This document shows positions 11,165 through 23,498 of a stretch of DNA of 64,000 bases, one piece after another. The position numbers and the translations under genes were made by a program. A model generated the notes under the pieces. That model worked only from the letters and a program-made list of their open reading frames with translations. It had not been told where the DNA came from and did not search any database. How positions within the stretch are numbered: the stretch's first letter is position 1; every line of letters begins with the position of its first letter. Source of the DNA: Colocasia esculenta (lineage: Eukaryota; Streptophyta; Magnoliopsida; Alismatales; Araceae); contig CM024760.1 in NCBI GenBank assembly GCA_014218235.1, positions 7,916,049 through 7,980,048 on the forward strand, in the 5' to 3' direction.

Positions 11165-12120
11165 GATGCTGAAGACATGTTAATTCAGCATCATCTTCAT
11201 CATCATCCTGGAATTCATCCTCATCATCTTGGGAGTCTTCCTCCACATCAGACTCCACCTCCGCTCAGCGACATTTGGGTCAACTTCTTCTTGTTCGTTA
11301 TCCTTATGTAAGCAAATGTTTCATTTATATCATGAACATTGTACTGCGTAGAAGCTGCCAACTCTCGTGCGTCACTCCGATCTGATTGGAAAAAGTTGTC
11401 ATTAACACCTTCGAGCTCATCATCAGTCGAGAGAAGCTCATACTCAGGGAATAGTCTTGATTTCACTCTACATGCAGCCCACCAATCTCTTAATTGGAGG
11501 GATGTATAATTTGAATAATAAACTTGTTTGGCTTGTGCCGCCAGGATGAATGGCTCATATGTACTCAATTTGGACTTATCTTTCACATCGATTAATCCAT
11601 ATGTTGTGTCATGACGAATAGATGTCGGATCAAACCAATGACACTTGAACAGAAATACATTGTTGTCTTGTCTCAAAAATTACAGTTCAATGACTTCTTC
11701 GAGAATGCCATAATAGTCAATTTCATTTTCATTGTAGGCACTTCCCTTCACACATACGCCGCTGTTCATCATAGACTTATTCCATCCATATTCTCTCGTG
11801 TGAAATCTGTATCCATTCACAATGTAGCCTGGATAGACACATACAATCTTCGAGGGGCCAAAATTGATCTGTTGTACTCTTGAATCGGGAATGAAGCCTT
11901 GTTCAACCTATTATGAGATAAATAGACAAACATTGAATAAATGACTTCAACTCAGTCTGCATAAAAACATAACACTTATGTTTCAAAATAATTAGACACA
12001 TACTCGAGATCTTAACCAAGTAGGAAAAGACTTCTCCCGTTCCTTTTCAACCTGCACGTCAGTTAGACGTGGATTCCGTCGCAATATGACCGAGTCAAAC
12101 TCTCTTGAGTTTTCTAAACT
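11165..12120 (-). pseudogene. CACTA TNP2-type transposase C-terminal region with DUF4216
   Basis: Minus-strand exons are readable. The segment near 12120-12010 reads EFDSVILRRNPRLTDV and EKSFPTWLRSRV, the linker that usually precedes DUF4216. After an intron-like gap, 11885-11680 reads VYPGYIVNGYRFHTREYGWN, SGVCVKG and EIDYYGILEEVIEL. A TAA then interrupts the frame. 11676-11248 continues FLFKCHWFDP, YEPFILAAQAKQVYYS and RLFPEYELLS. One base further a frameshift separates an acidic stretch (11160-11240, rich in Asp/Glu) from the ORF end. This is typical of the CACTA transposase partner region. It has one in-frame stop and one frameshift, so it is a pseudogene. Confidence 0.85.
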
Positions 12121-13220
12121 TCAAAATGCAAGTCTTTTTCGTGGAAGCAAGTTATGCTAATCTACTTTTAACCTTCCCGTAAGTTTTTCTAAACTTAACT
12201 AATACTAAATACAACATTGGTCTTGTAATAGTATTGATATAATTGTAAGAAAAATAACTTTATTAGTTGAGAGGATTTCACAATCTCTCTCTCTCTTCAC
12301 CTAATAAGATTAATATGATTACTTTTTACAATCCTAAGACTAATCTTGTAATGAGAGTTAATTGACCCGACATAAAAACAGACAGATATGGCTGTCAAAA
12401 TTCAATATCCATTGTGGTCAGGGAGACCCCCCTCTCCCCCCCCCCCCCCCCCCCGGCTTTCTCCTGCTCATCAGACGTGGGGACTGCATATACTTGTGAT
12501 CATTCCAAATTTAACCATGCAAAAGGAACCCCCACTCGACTGCCATCGATGATTGCAAATCTGGGTAGTTGGCACCAACCACGCACTGATACACCCCACT
12601 TCCTCCACTTCCCACTACATACATACTGCCCCGTAAAGAAGAACAACTCGGAGGAGGAGCTTGACGGCTGCCATCATCATCTTCGTCATCACCAGTCACC
12701 CAACTTTAGGCTTTGATATATATAGAATGTGGGGAGGGGGGACGGAGGGGGGAATGTGGGAATGGCAGCGACAGCCCCACACTTGGGGTCATTTTGATAT
12801 AGCCATTTTACTGGGAGTGTGAAGTGTAAATATGTGATTAAAATTAAATTGATTTTGAGGTGGTGATATATATAGACTAATTAGGAATATATATGGAAAA
12901 TTATCGAAGAGTATACTAGGATAACTCTGTCTGAAAGTTTGTATATACTGCTCTCTTCTTTCTCAGTATGTTATGAACAGTAACCAAATATTTACCATTG
13001 ATGACTTTGTGGTAGCATGTATTCCACTTTGTAAAATTTCATAACCAATACATCTACACTTACCTGTGAAAAGAATATTAACCATTCATGGGTCTTAACA
13101 AGAATATAAAATTTGAGATTGACCCAAACAATACAATAACCAAAACCTGTAGATTATTTAAAGATGATTTCAAGTAAATGCTGAAACATCAGGAGCTCTC
13201 GCATGAACTTAGTTCTCTAT
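12121..13220. other. AT-rich interval with poly-C run, no gene seen
   Basis: I see no convincing coding region or repeat family. It holds a 19-base C run (12436-12454), a G-rich patch at 12730-12755 and simple AT-rich sequence. It probably is internal or leader sequence of the CACTA remnant. Confidence 0.5.
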
Positions 13221-13225
13221 AGGAG

Positions 13226-13720
13226 TCCTGTCTACATGGGGGGTGGCCGGCGAGGGGTGGGGGTGGGGGAGGAGGGGGCCGCAGGGGGGGGGGAGGAGGG
13301 GGAGTGGTCGCCGGCGGGGGTGGGGTGGGGTGCAGGGACGGGGAGGGGGAAACTGTGAGGGAAGGGGGGGCGGTGGCCCGGAGGGGGGGGGGGGGTGGGG
13401 GGGCTGATAGGGGTGGGGGGCTGGACGGGAGGGGAGGGGGGGTGGATAGGGGGGCACTCGGACGGGGGGGAGGGGGGGGTCGACTGGGGGGCGCTCGGAC
13501 GGGAGGGAGAGGGGGTCGCCGGTGGAGGGGGAGGGAGGGTGGGAAGGAAGGGGGAGGGGGGTGGGACAGAAGGGGGAGGGGGGGATGGGACGGGAGGGGG
13601 AGGTGGGGGGCGACGGGGGGGGGGGGGGGAAGTCGTCGGTGGAGGGGAAGGGGGTCGCCGGTGGCGGGGAAGGGAGGGGGGGAATGGAGGGGGAGGGGGG
13701 GGGGGGGCTGGGACATACCT
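13226..13720. repeat. Extreme G-rich tract (C-rich on minus strand)
   Basis: About 500 bases consist mainly of G runs of 3-13 separated by single A, T or C bases, with loose repeats of GGGGGGTGG, GGGAGGGGG and GGACGGGAGG. Long proline-rich or glycine-rich open frames on both strands are by-products of composition. G-quadruplex potential on the plus strand is high. Confidence 0.9.
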
Positions 13721-13876
13721 GCAGGCGGCAAGGTTAGCGGAGCACGGCGGCGGCGAGCGGCGAGGCTGGCGACAGCGGCGGGGCTTCGGTCGCGGCGGCG
13801 AGTGGCGAGGGTTTCGGTTAGGTGGCGGCGAGCGACGTCGCGACGTGGGGCGAGGGCGCAACGGGCGCGGGAGGAG

Positions 13877-13941
13877 GAGAGAGAGAGAGAGAGAGAGAGG
13901 AGAGAGTGAGAGAGAGAGAGAGAGAGAGCGAGAGAGGGATG

Positions 13942-14035
<94 letters not shown>

Positions 14036-14040
14036 GGGAG
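13877..14040. repeat. (GA)n microsatellite
   Basis: About 160 bases of GA repeats with few interruptions (GGAGAGAG, GCGAGAG). It forms a purine/pyrimidine mirror-repeat-like tract directly beside the G-rich block. Confidence 0.95.
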
Positions 14041-14127
14041 GGGCGCGGGTTCGCGGGAGGGAAAAGCTATTTCCGACTGTATTCCGACGGAAATATTCAG
14101 TCGGAAATATCCGTCGGTATCGGTATA

Positions 14128-15290
14128 CTGAAATCATAATCCTTCAAATACTCAATCCATCTGCGCTGGCAAAGGTTCAAATCTTTCTGCGAAAAGATAT
14201 ACTTCAAACTTTTATGATCTGTAAAGATCTCAAATCTCTCACCATACAAATAATGCCTCCACATTTTCAAAGCAAATACAATTGCTGCCAATTCCAAATC
14301 ATGAGTGGGGTAATTTTCCTCTGCTGCCTTCAATTGCCTGGACGCATATGCTATCACCTTACCATGCTGCATAAGCACTGCACCAAGACCCTTCCTTGAA
14401 GCATCAGTATACAACACAAAACCACCACTCCCTGCCGGTAATGTCAATATAGGTGCTGATGTAAGTCTCTTCTTCAATTCCATAAAACTTTTCTGACATT
14501 CACCGGACCACACAAAAGGCACACCTTTTCTGGTCAATTTAGTCATAGGTGCCGCTATCTTAGAAAAATCTTGGATAAAGCGCCTATAATAACCTGCTAA
14601 TCCCAGAAAACTCCTAATCTCAGTTATTGACTTAGGCACTTCCCATCTCATCACTGCTTCCACTTTACTTGGGTCCACTTCTACTCCTTTAGCTGAAATA
14701 TCATGACCGAAAAACTGAATTTCTTTCAACCAAAATTCACACTTATTGAATTTGGCAAACAATTGATTATCTCTTAACAACTGTAGAGTAAACCTCAAAT
14801 GAGTTGCATGCTCCTCTTCAGATGCTGAATAAATCAGAATATCATCAATAAAGACCACGATGAATTGGTCTAAATATGGATGAAAAATTCTATTCATCAG
14901 ATCCATAAAACATTCCTGCATTAGTCAACCCGAATGGCATAACCACAAACTCATAGTGACCATATCGGGTTCTAAAAGCTGTCTTATCCATATCCTCCTC
15001 TTTAATTCTCAACTGATGGTACCCGGACCTCAAATCAATTTTTGAAAATACTTTTGCTGATTGCAATTGATCAAACAAATCATCTATCCTCGGCAACGTG
15101 TACTTATTCTTAATGGTCACATCATTTAACTTTCTATAATCAATACACATTCTAAAACTTCCATCTTTCTTTTTCACAAATAATACCGGCGCTCCCCACG
15201 GGGAATGACTCGGTCTAATAAACCCTTTCTGCATCAATTCTTCTAACTGATTTTTCAATTCTTTAAGTTCTGCTGGTGCCTCCGATATGG
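14128..15290 (-). pseudogene. RT and partial RNase H, gypsy element 2 (broken)
   Basis: On the minus strand, 15258-14890 encodes RT fingers and palm (KKDGSFRMCIDYRKLNDV, FSKIDLRSGYHQL, FGLTNAG). After a frameshift at about 14915, 14921-14128 encodes FMDLMNRIF, FIDDILIYSASEE, LGLAGYYRRFIQDF and RNase H (LYTDASRKGLGAV, THDLELAAIVFALKMW, FTDHKSLKY). The catalytic FIDD and the RNase H Glu are intact. The protein ends where the element is truncated. Comparison with element 1 places the frameshift in the template-grip region. Confidence 0.92.
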
Positions 15291-15502
15291 AGCTTTAGAA
15301 ATCGGCATGGTACCTGGCAGCAACTCATGGTAAAGTCCACCTCTCTATGTGGAGCTAAACCAGGTAAATCCTCAGGAAAAACATCGGCAAATTCCCTAAC
15401 CACGGGAACTGCTTCCATGACTGACTAGCTTCTACTAGACTTACCGATGCTAAATAAGCCACACACCCATCATTATCAACTTTCTAGCTTTAATTGCAGA
15501 AA

Positions 15503-15931
15503 TTAGAAACTTAGAGGTATAAAAAGGCATACCTTGATATTCAATACTGTACCATTAGGATGACAAAACCTGATCCTTTTTTTTATGCAATCTAACATTG
15601 CTCCATACATCTCAAGCCAATCCATACCCAAAATAATATCATAATCCGACAACTGCAGGGCATACAACCGACCCGGCATCTGGTTCCCTTCAATCATAAC
15701 AGGAGCTTCATCTACATAGCTCGAAGTGAGCAAGAACTCACCCGAAGGAACCTCTACTACCAACTCACAAAACTTTTCTTCTAAAGGATGAGCTATGCAA
15801 TCCAAAAATTCTTCGGAAATAAAAGAATGAGAGGCACCCAAATCAAATAAGGCTCTTGCTGAATATTCATAAAGAGGTAGAGTACCTTCTATCATATTCG
15901 ATGCCTCCGCCTGGGCTCGGGTGATAGCCAT
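15503..15931 (-). pseudogene. protease region, gypsy element 2 (broken)
   Basis: The frame runs MAITRAQAEASNM, LFDLGASHSFISEEF, DYDIILGMDWLEMYGA, IKKRIRFCHPNGT. The protease active-site triad is DLG, whereas element 1 has DSG, so the catalytic Ser is replaced by Leu. A one-base loss near 15540 shifts the frame before the RT linker (15290-15500), which is further broken. Confidence 0.88.
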
Positions 15932-17134
15932 AACTCGGCCTCTTCCTCGCTGTTGCGGTACTCCTCTGCCACGACCTGACTGTGGCTGCTGAAACTGCTG
16001 AGGCTGCTACTGCTGCTGCAAACCTCTTCCATATCCATATTCTCTCGAATAGGGACAATTGCGGATCAAATGTCCCGGCTGATTACAATTATAACATCTG
16101 TACCCTGGTGGAACAATAGGCTGCCTGGCAGTACTCTGCTGCGACTCCTCCACCTCAGGCCTACCTCGGCCCTGCTGAAACTGCGGACGACCTCCCCATC
16201 CTCTTCCTTTGCCTTTAAATGCTTGCTTCAATTTCTGACCCCATTTGCCAAAACCTGATGAAGAAGGTCCTGCTGGTGCTTTACCTTTACTTGCACCCAC
16301 TGACTGCTGTGGTAGCCGGAAACTACCTGAACCTGACTCGCCCACCTGACGAGTCCGAATAGACCTCTCTAATGTAGCTGCTCTCTGGGCTGCTTCTTCC
16401 ACTGTCTTGCACATGAGAGGTACTATCGCATCCTGCAACTCCACTCTCAAACCTCTAATAAAATACTCAACCATCATATTATTATCTGAAACCACATAAG
16501 GCGCATAATGACTAAGTGCCATAAATCTCATCCGGTACTCTAAAACTGAAGAGTTATCTTGCTGGAGCGTCCGAAACTGCTCTCTCTTCACTTGCTGAAC
16601 TTGGATCGGAAAGAATATATCGTTAAATACATCAAGAAATTCCGACCAAGTGACAGCCTCTTCTGTCATGCCTGCAAAGGTGGTCTGCATCTTTAGTCGC
16701 CACCATTCTAAAGCAAAACCCCTTAACTGATAAGTAGCTAGCACCACTTTATCCATCGCCGGACACCTCATAGTCGCAAAAACTCTTTCAATTTCATGAA
16801 CCCAGTGCTCTGCTGTATCTGGATTCGGCCCTCCTGAATAAGTAGGTGGCTGCAATCTCAGAAACTTTTCAACCTGCATCACTGGTTCTTCTGCTAATAA
16901 TACTGGTGGTGGTGGTAACACAGGTGCTACAAAAGGCACCTCCACTCCTGGCGGAACTGGAGCAACATGTACATTCTCTCCATCCCCAGGTGGCACTGCA
17001 ACCGGTGGTACTGGCACCTGCTGATCCATCCTTGCTCGAATGTCCGTGAGGCTTTCCCAAATTCTTTCAATCATATGCTGGGTACTTTCCTCCGGATCAT
17101 CTCCTCCACCACCCCAATCTCTTCTATCAGCCAT
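15932..17134 (-). pseudogene. gag, gypsy element 2, ended early by TAG
   Basis: The start ATG at 17134 gives MADRRDWGGGGDDPEEST, the intact form of the start that is broken in element 1. The gag core (EHWVHEIERVFATM, ALEWWRLKMQTTFAG, FRTLQQDNSSVLEY) and the zinc knuckle CYNCNQPGHLIRNC are present. A CAG to TAG change at 16007-16009 in the Gln-rich linker stops translation at 375 residues. Without it the frame would run on toward the protease at 15931. The protein would coat the element RNA in virus-like particles. Confidence 0.92.
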
Positions 17135-17242
17135 TACAGAAATTTCTACACAAATAAATTATCAAAAATCAGGGTCCCTACCAGCAGTGCACAAAGACCG
17201 AAATAAGGCTATGTATCTTTCTAGTTCCCTTATATTATCACG

Positions 17243-17260
17243 GACCTTGCTCTAATACCA
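17243..17260 (-). other. PBS of gypsy element 2
   Basis: On the minus strand TGGTATTAGAGCAAGGTCC lies two bases inside the LTR end. It differs from the element 1 PBS by one C to T change. Confidence 0.88.
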
Positions 17261-17262
17261 AC

Positions 17263-19533
17263 TGTGACGGAACGCCTCGGCCAAGCCCGTTAAACCGATA
17301 ACGTACTTGATCTGAGTCCGCCTCCCGCGAACGGGCCGAAGCCTCGCAAAGGATACCAAACCACAGTCCGTGTAAACATAAAGGAACACACCACATTATA
17401 TATATATCACAAGTTTACATAGCCAAATTTTCTCAAAACTGGAAGAAAGTACAAGAGCCTGGGGCATACCCCGAGGTACAACTGAAGAAAGTAAACAACA
17501 ACTAACTACTACACTGCTGGAGCTGCTACTACACTGCTGGAGGTACCGACCCTGCACCGTTACGGCGCGGCTCTGAACTGGACGACGGTCGAGAAACGTC
17601 CTCCTCGCTCTCACCTGAGGGGGTAGGGGTGAGCCTCGCTAGTCACTGGCTCAGTAGGAACTCCCCCAACACCGAGCAAACCAAAACCACAAGCACAAAA
17701 GAAATAAACAGTACCAACAATTTATAGAACAGCTAAGCAAGATATTAAAGCTGTAAAAGTACTCACCGTCTACCGGTTACAAGAAACAACTGTAATAATT
17801 AAACGGCAAACCAGTACAGGTGTACAAGCTAAAGTAGAGACTGCCAAACACGAGCCACGTGAACTGGTTCGCGACACCAGTAACTGACTCGGACAAGCTA
17901 ACACAGGTCTACCTCTCAATCTCGCAGCCATGGACGAAAGGTCCAGCTGCCGCTCCACGTGAAAAGTCAAGCAACTGTGGAGACCAACTAAACACCACCA
18001 CCTGCGGACCATACGGTCACAGGCCCATGCGTGGCACCTCTGGAGACCCTGGCCTGGGCCCTCTAGAGTGAGGCACTGGAAAAGGACTAGCTGGGGACCA
18101 GTGTCGACTACTGGTGTTTGTACCCCCAACTACGAGCGCGCTACAAGTGACTAAAGACAAACACAAGTGTCACTGTCCCACTGTCGTCTTTCCCTCAGCC
18201 GGACATACAACTCAAACACAAGAGTGAGGGTGTCCAGGTCAGACGACACAGACCTCGATGGTACAACACAAGTACCGGGACAAAGCCCTGAGCTAACAGC
18301 CTGGCTCACAAAGAACCTAGGCACCCAACTGGAGAGGTAACCACGGTAGACGTCGTACTACTCGCCACGTACACAGAACCACGTGCACGTCACACACAAA
18401 CCACGTGAAACCTCAAGTAAACCACAAGTAACGGCGGTTCACTACACGTGAACCCAACTAGACTCGCGTGAACAACACGCAACCACGAAAGTAAGTAACT
18501 AATTGCATACTTTGTATGCTAAACACGAAAACTATGTGCACTCAGTGCACCACAAGTGCCAACGCACTATACATTATCGATAAATACCATAATTAGTCAT
18601 TTCTGTTTATAACCAGTAGGCGGCAACATCGACTGCCGCTTACTAGAAATCAACGTCAAGGGATCTGGCCATTTACATCCTGGCTGATGAGCTTGGCGAC
18701 AAACGATGTTGACGCCAAGTTCTTCGGCCTCAAACCCTGCAGAAACTCTAATCCGGCTCTATGGGTTTCCCAACCATTTATACTACAGAAAAACATATAA
18801 AAGCGGTTCCTTTATCATACCAGAACCCAAAACAACCCATTACTGCATGCTTTACTAATTAAATTCGTCAAACCACCCATTAACCCCGCATGGTGCAACT
18901 TGATCCGAAAACACATTATCATGCTGATTCAGGTGATTAAGTCATGTTTTAATGTTTCTACGGAGTTAACCGGATTTGTCCCCTACCTCAGAACACGCTA
19001 ACACCTCCCGGAATCCCCCGGTTCACGCCGAACCCTCCGTGAGTTCCCACGGGAATTGCACCACGCCACGGCGTTTCCTCGCGCAATTTGACAACGCCAC
19101 GCGTTCCACGATCCTCCAAGCACCCTTCAGTACATGTTGGAAGAATCAAAACCACGGGGACGTGAAGTTGGGGCAAGAGGGAGAGAGAGGCAGGGTGAAA
19201 ACCTGCTCTCGGGTGACCCTATAACCTGTAGAATTATCAGGTTGGCGTCAACCCCTCTGTCGCCAATAGCAACCGCCACCCTAAAGGTCCACAGATATGC
19301 CGCTAAGATCATGCAGTAAACGACCACATACCTGGACGCCAATAGGTCAACGGCCATACCTGGCCGCCAACTCCAACTGAACTGCAGCAGGTCCTATTTC
19401 ATTTCAGGACCAAACCTGCACCTCACCTGCTCAAGCCACACATCCACACCATACATTCCACACAACCAACTACAACGGCCATCACAACCAAAACACATGA
19501 TCCGCATGGATCCGAAAGACACGCGACGTTACA
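17263..19533 (-). repeat. 5' LTR of gypsy element 2 (2271 bp)
   Basis: Minus-strand ends are TGTAACGTCGCG (19533) and CGTTCCGTCACA (17263). It is the uninterrupted counterpart of the split LTR at 4952-10186. The conserved TTGACGCCAACCTG / GGTTATAGGGTCACCCGAGAG block is at 19201-19263. Confidence 0.93.
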
Positions 19534-19953
19534 CATTAGGTGGCCGAGGCAGTGGCAGCGTATGAAGGCCGCCGCGCTGTTCTCGACTTGCATCTAGATC
19601 ACTCAGGTGGAGCTACTGCAGTGGTGAGAGGGGGCATGGCATAGGCGTCACAGGTGGAGGTGTGGGTGGGAAGGGTGGAGCAGGATTCCTTATCGCCACC
19701 GCCTTTGGCATTTACTGCCGTAGTGCATCCACACTCTCCATCACCCAAAGGTTCACCTCTTCATCAGGGATCAGTCACCGTGGCCGACGTCCGCTGCCCA
19801 GACCCAATCTGCAACTGGTGGGCAGCTAGAACTGGAGAACTGCCAACTTGTGATCTCCACGGCCATGTTCGATCGATAGGGGGTCGTACTGTGCAAGGCG
19901 GTGGTGAGGGAGGGGCTATTTAAATTGTGTAACTGTAGAAGTGAGATGGAGGG
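19534..19953. other. Unassigned GC-rich flank, target of the LARD
   Basis: 420 bases with no recognised coding or repeat family. Its last five bases, GAGGG, are the LARD target duplication, so it originally continued directly into 29003 onward (GGAGGGCGATGGACACC). A TATTTAAAT word lies at 19918. Confidence 0.7.
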
Positions 19954-22900
19954 TGTGACGGACTGGGGTATTTATGCCCATTAAGGCTCCATATCCAGAT
20001 CCGCCTCCCGCGAACGGACCGAAGTCTCGCAAGGGATATCTCACACACGTGTCCAGTAAGAGTATAAAAGACAAACCACAAGAATATAAGACACAAGAAA
20101 GTACATGTGCTCATATCTGTTCACAAATTTGTACAACTGTCCCATTACATTAATACATATCTAATTAAAAAAGTACAACTACCTGGGACATACCCCGAGG
20201 GAGCACAAGCTCACACAACACTAACTACTACACTACTGCTGGTGGTACAAGTCTGACACAACGCTGCTGCAAGCCAAACACATGGCAAGCCCTGAAAAGA
20301 ACTGTAGGGAAGTGAGCCTCAACAAGTCACTGGCTCAGCAGGGACCACCCAAAAACAACACCGAAACCACAATACTCCTCAACCCCAAAGGGTCTCACTG
20401 GCAACACCAATAGCCAAACCATTTCATGCTCACATCATGACAATAAATAACAATTAAACATAATCATGATAATAAACACAAAGTCCTCAGAAGGAAAGTA
20501 GGACTACAGGACTAACATAATATCATTAGTCAGCCCAACTACTAAAGTGCCTAAACCACAGTCTCACTGGCACATTGCTACAACAACTAGTTGCCTAAGC
20601 TATAAGCCACACAGGCAAGTCACTGCCCAGGCTACAAGCTTCATAGGCAAATCTCGAACACTTAAGTAACAGGACTGCTAACAAAGAGCTGGTCCTTTAT
20701 ACTCCAAACCACACTACATCGGAAACTACACACAAGGTAACAGAACTGGCTAACACGAAGCCAATCCATAATACACTAAAGTTATAATTGGAATCATACC
20801 CAAGAAGAGTAAAACTCAACAAGTGGAAGGCCTCACACGGCCTCCACGGAGCATAGCTCTACTAAACCACAATATGCCTAAGCCACAAGCCTCATCGGAA
20901 AAATACCCACAAAGGTAACATAATTAATAATCACAAACTAATCCACAATAAAATATAAACAAAAATCTACTTAAAACAGTTAGGATACAACAAGTGGCAG
21001 GTCAAACCACAAGACCTCCACCACACACGAGAACCTAAGAAGGTTGGTACACAATGTACCACCACAGAACTACAAAGTAACCCACGAAGGGAACATGTAC
21101 CTGCTACTCTGAGGTACCACAACACAAACACCCGAACAAAGGGTACAGGAAGGTGGTAAACACCACACTGAACCACAATTATATTATGCTATCACTTAGG
21201 CTCAACATTACAGGTAAAACCTCAATCGGCAAATCACATAAACTACAACTCAACCATAATTGTGCCAACACCAGGGCACACCTCGAACTGGTCAAACCTC
21301 GACCACGAGTCACAAACTCACGAACCACGACAAGTAGCAAAGCACGAGTCGGAGGGAACGACGCCACCACAGGGAACGGACTACTGGCTGATCAGGCCAG
21401 TATCCAACCTGAACAACACAACACAAGAACAACCTCTCAGCCTCGCAGTCACGGACGAAAGGTCCAACTGCCGCTCCACGAAAACAAGTCAAACAACTGT
21501 GGAGACCAACCAACACCACACCTGCAGACACACAACTGCAGGCCCATGCCTGGCACCTCTAGAGTCTCTGGCCGGAGCACTCTAAAGTGAGGCACTAGAA
21601 AATAGGACTAGCTGGAGACTAGTGACGTCTACTGGTGTCCGTACCCCCAACTACGAGCGCGCTACAAGCGACTACACACCCACAAACACAAGCCGCTGCC
21701 CTATTGTCGTCTTTCCCTCAGCCGGACGTACAACTCAAGCACAGGAGTGAAGGTGTCCAGGAAGACGACACAGACCTCAACAGTACAACACAAGTACCGG
21801 GACAAAACCCCGAGCACAACAAACACACGTGCATGGCTCACAAAGAACCTGTGGTACCCGACTAGAGAGGCATTCCGGAATAGGTGTCGAACCACCACAC
21901 TCGGCAAGCTCAAACCACGATACTAACACATATAACCTTTACTTATAATTCACAATATACACATGTTAGGATTAGCATAACATCGGTCACCGTGTGACCC
22001 CAAAGCTATCCCACACCAACACATAACTGAACCACAAACTTGCCTATCATTGGTCACCTCATGACTTCCGTGGCAACACACACACACACCACTTAATACA
22101 TAAATCTATATAATATTATTCGAAAGACAACAACGGACCAGGGCTAGGTCGGTGTGGACCTTCACTGCCCAAACACCACAAAGTCATGGCTAGGCTCACA
22201 CAGGAACCTTACTGCCCAGTTACTATGACAAATCATAAGAATTAAATTACAACAAAGTGTGTAGTATACACACACTCATACCACGTAAACAACACGTGTA
22301 TATTACACCCTGGTTGGTGTTCCACACGTCTTCCATGTAAACCACATGTCCAACACATGGACAACGCACTCTAAGAGTGCCACGGGTGCCAACGCACCAC
22401 ACATACTGCATAAAGCAATTACGTACATCACACATCATTCATGTAAAACATGCCCATTATATGAGCAGTATGCTCCAAGAGCATAACAAGTGCACTGGCT
22501 CACACCGGTCATCGCCATGCACACACAAATACGCAATATTCATAACCAGAAAAGCTACGTAAACCACACTGCATGGATACATGCACAAGTTGGCGGCAAC
22601 ATCGACTGCCGCTTTTAGGAAGTAGACGGCAATGGATCTCGCCGTCTATATCCCGGCTGATGAACTTGGCGACCAACGATGTTGACGCCAAGATCTTCAG
22701 CTTCTACTCCTGCAGAAACCCTAACCGATTCCACATGCATTCCTGATCCCGAAACCATTAAAAAAATAGGAGGAAACAATTCCTCTAACTCCCATGCATT
22801 ATAATTAAACTAAAACAGCATGCTTTACTACATAAAATCATCAAACCACCCATTATCCCCGCATGGATGCCATGACCCGAAATCACCATTTTCATGCAGA

Positions 22901-23498
22901 TTCATATTATCTAATTACATTAACATGACCTACAGGAACTACAAGGGTCATTCCCTACCTCAGAACACGCTCAAACCCTCCGAATTCTCCCGGTTCACAC
23001 CAAACCCTCCGTGAGCTCCCACTGGAATTGCACCACGCCACGGCATTTCCTCGTCCGATTCGACAACGCCACACGCTCCACGATCCTCCAACCACCCTTC
23101 AGTACCTGTTGGAAGCTTTAGAAACACGGGGACGCGAAGCTAGGGTAAGGGGGAGAGAGAGACAGGAGGGAAACCTGCTCTCGGGTGACCCTATAACCTG
23201 CAGAATTCTCAGGTTGGCGTCAACCCCTCTGCCGCCAAAGACAACCGCCACCCTAAACGTCCACATCTAATGCCGCCAAGATCATGCAGTCAACGGCCAC
23301 ATACCTGGACGCCAACAAGTCAACGACCACCCCTGGCCGCCAACTCCTACTCAACTGCAGCAGGTCCTATTTCATTGCGGGACCTAACCTGCACCACACC
23401 TACACACACCACGCGTCTACACCACACTGGCCTTACAACAGCCATCACAACCACAACACACACGATCCAAAAAGGATCCGAAAATAAGCGACGTTACA
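19954..23498 (-). repeat. 3' LTR of the LARD
   Basis: On the plus strand it runs TGTGACGGACTGG ... AAGCGACGTTACA. It matches the 25462-28997 copy closely throughout; the first 120 bases show four or five differences, all transitions. The conserved block is at 23173-23231. Confidence 0.95.

Larger units (their letters stand above)
10187..14126 (-). mobile_element. CACTA (En/Spm) remnant between the two gypsy copies
   Basis: On the minus strand this stretch has CCGTCGG/CCGACGG subterminal words at 14068-14124, GC-rich leader-like sequence, a transposase tail with DUF4216 (11165-12120) and a repeated exon array (10388-10990). DUF4216 is found with TNP2 transposases of plant CACTA elements. The subterminal words match those of the CACTA end at 63882. 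Neither terminal CACTA motif is present. Both sides are cut, by the forward gypsy LTR at 10186 and by the truncated gypsy at 14127. Calling it one element is inference. Confidence 0.75.
14127..19533 (-). mobile_element. Second copy of the gypsy family, minus strand, truncated in RNase H
   Basis: It reads inward from its 5' LTR (17263-19533) through PBS, gag, protease, RT and part of RNase H. Homology to element 1 stops at 14127, in RNase H after YLKDYDFS, where CACTA subterminal sequence begins. RNase H end, integrase, PPT and 3' LTR are missing. It preserves some residues lost in element 1 (Trp7 of gag, Glu of RNase H) but has its own lesions. The truncation leaves no TSD to test. Confidence 0.93.

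Noticed and set aside
13189..14399. Long proline-, glycine- and arginine/glutamate-rich open frames on both strands
   Set aside because: They are by-products of the G-rich tract and GA microsatellite; several overlap in different frames and have no domain or splice support.
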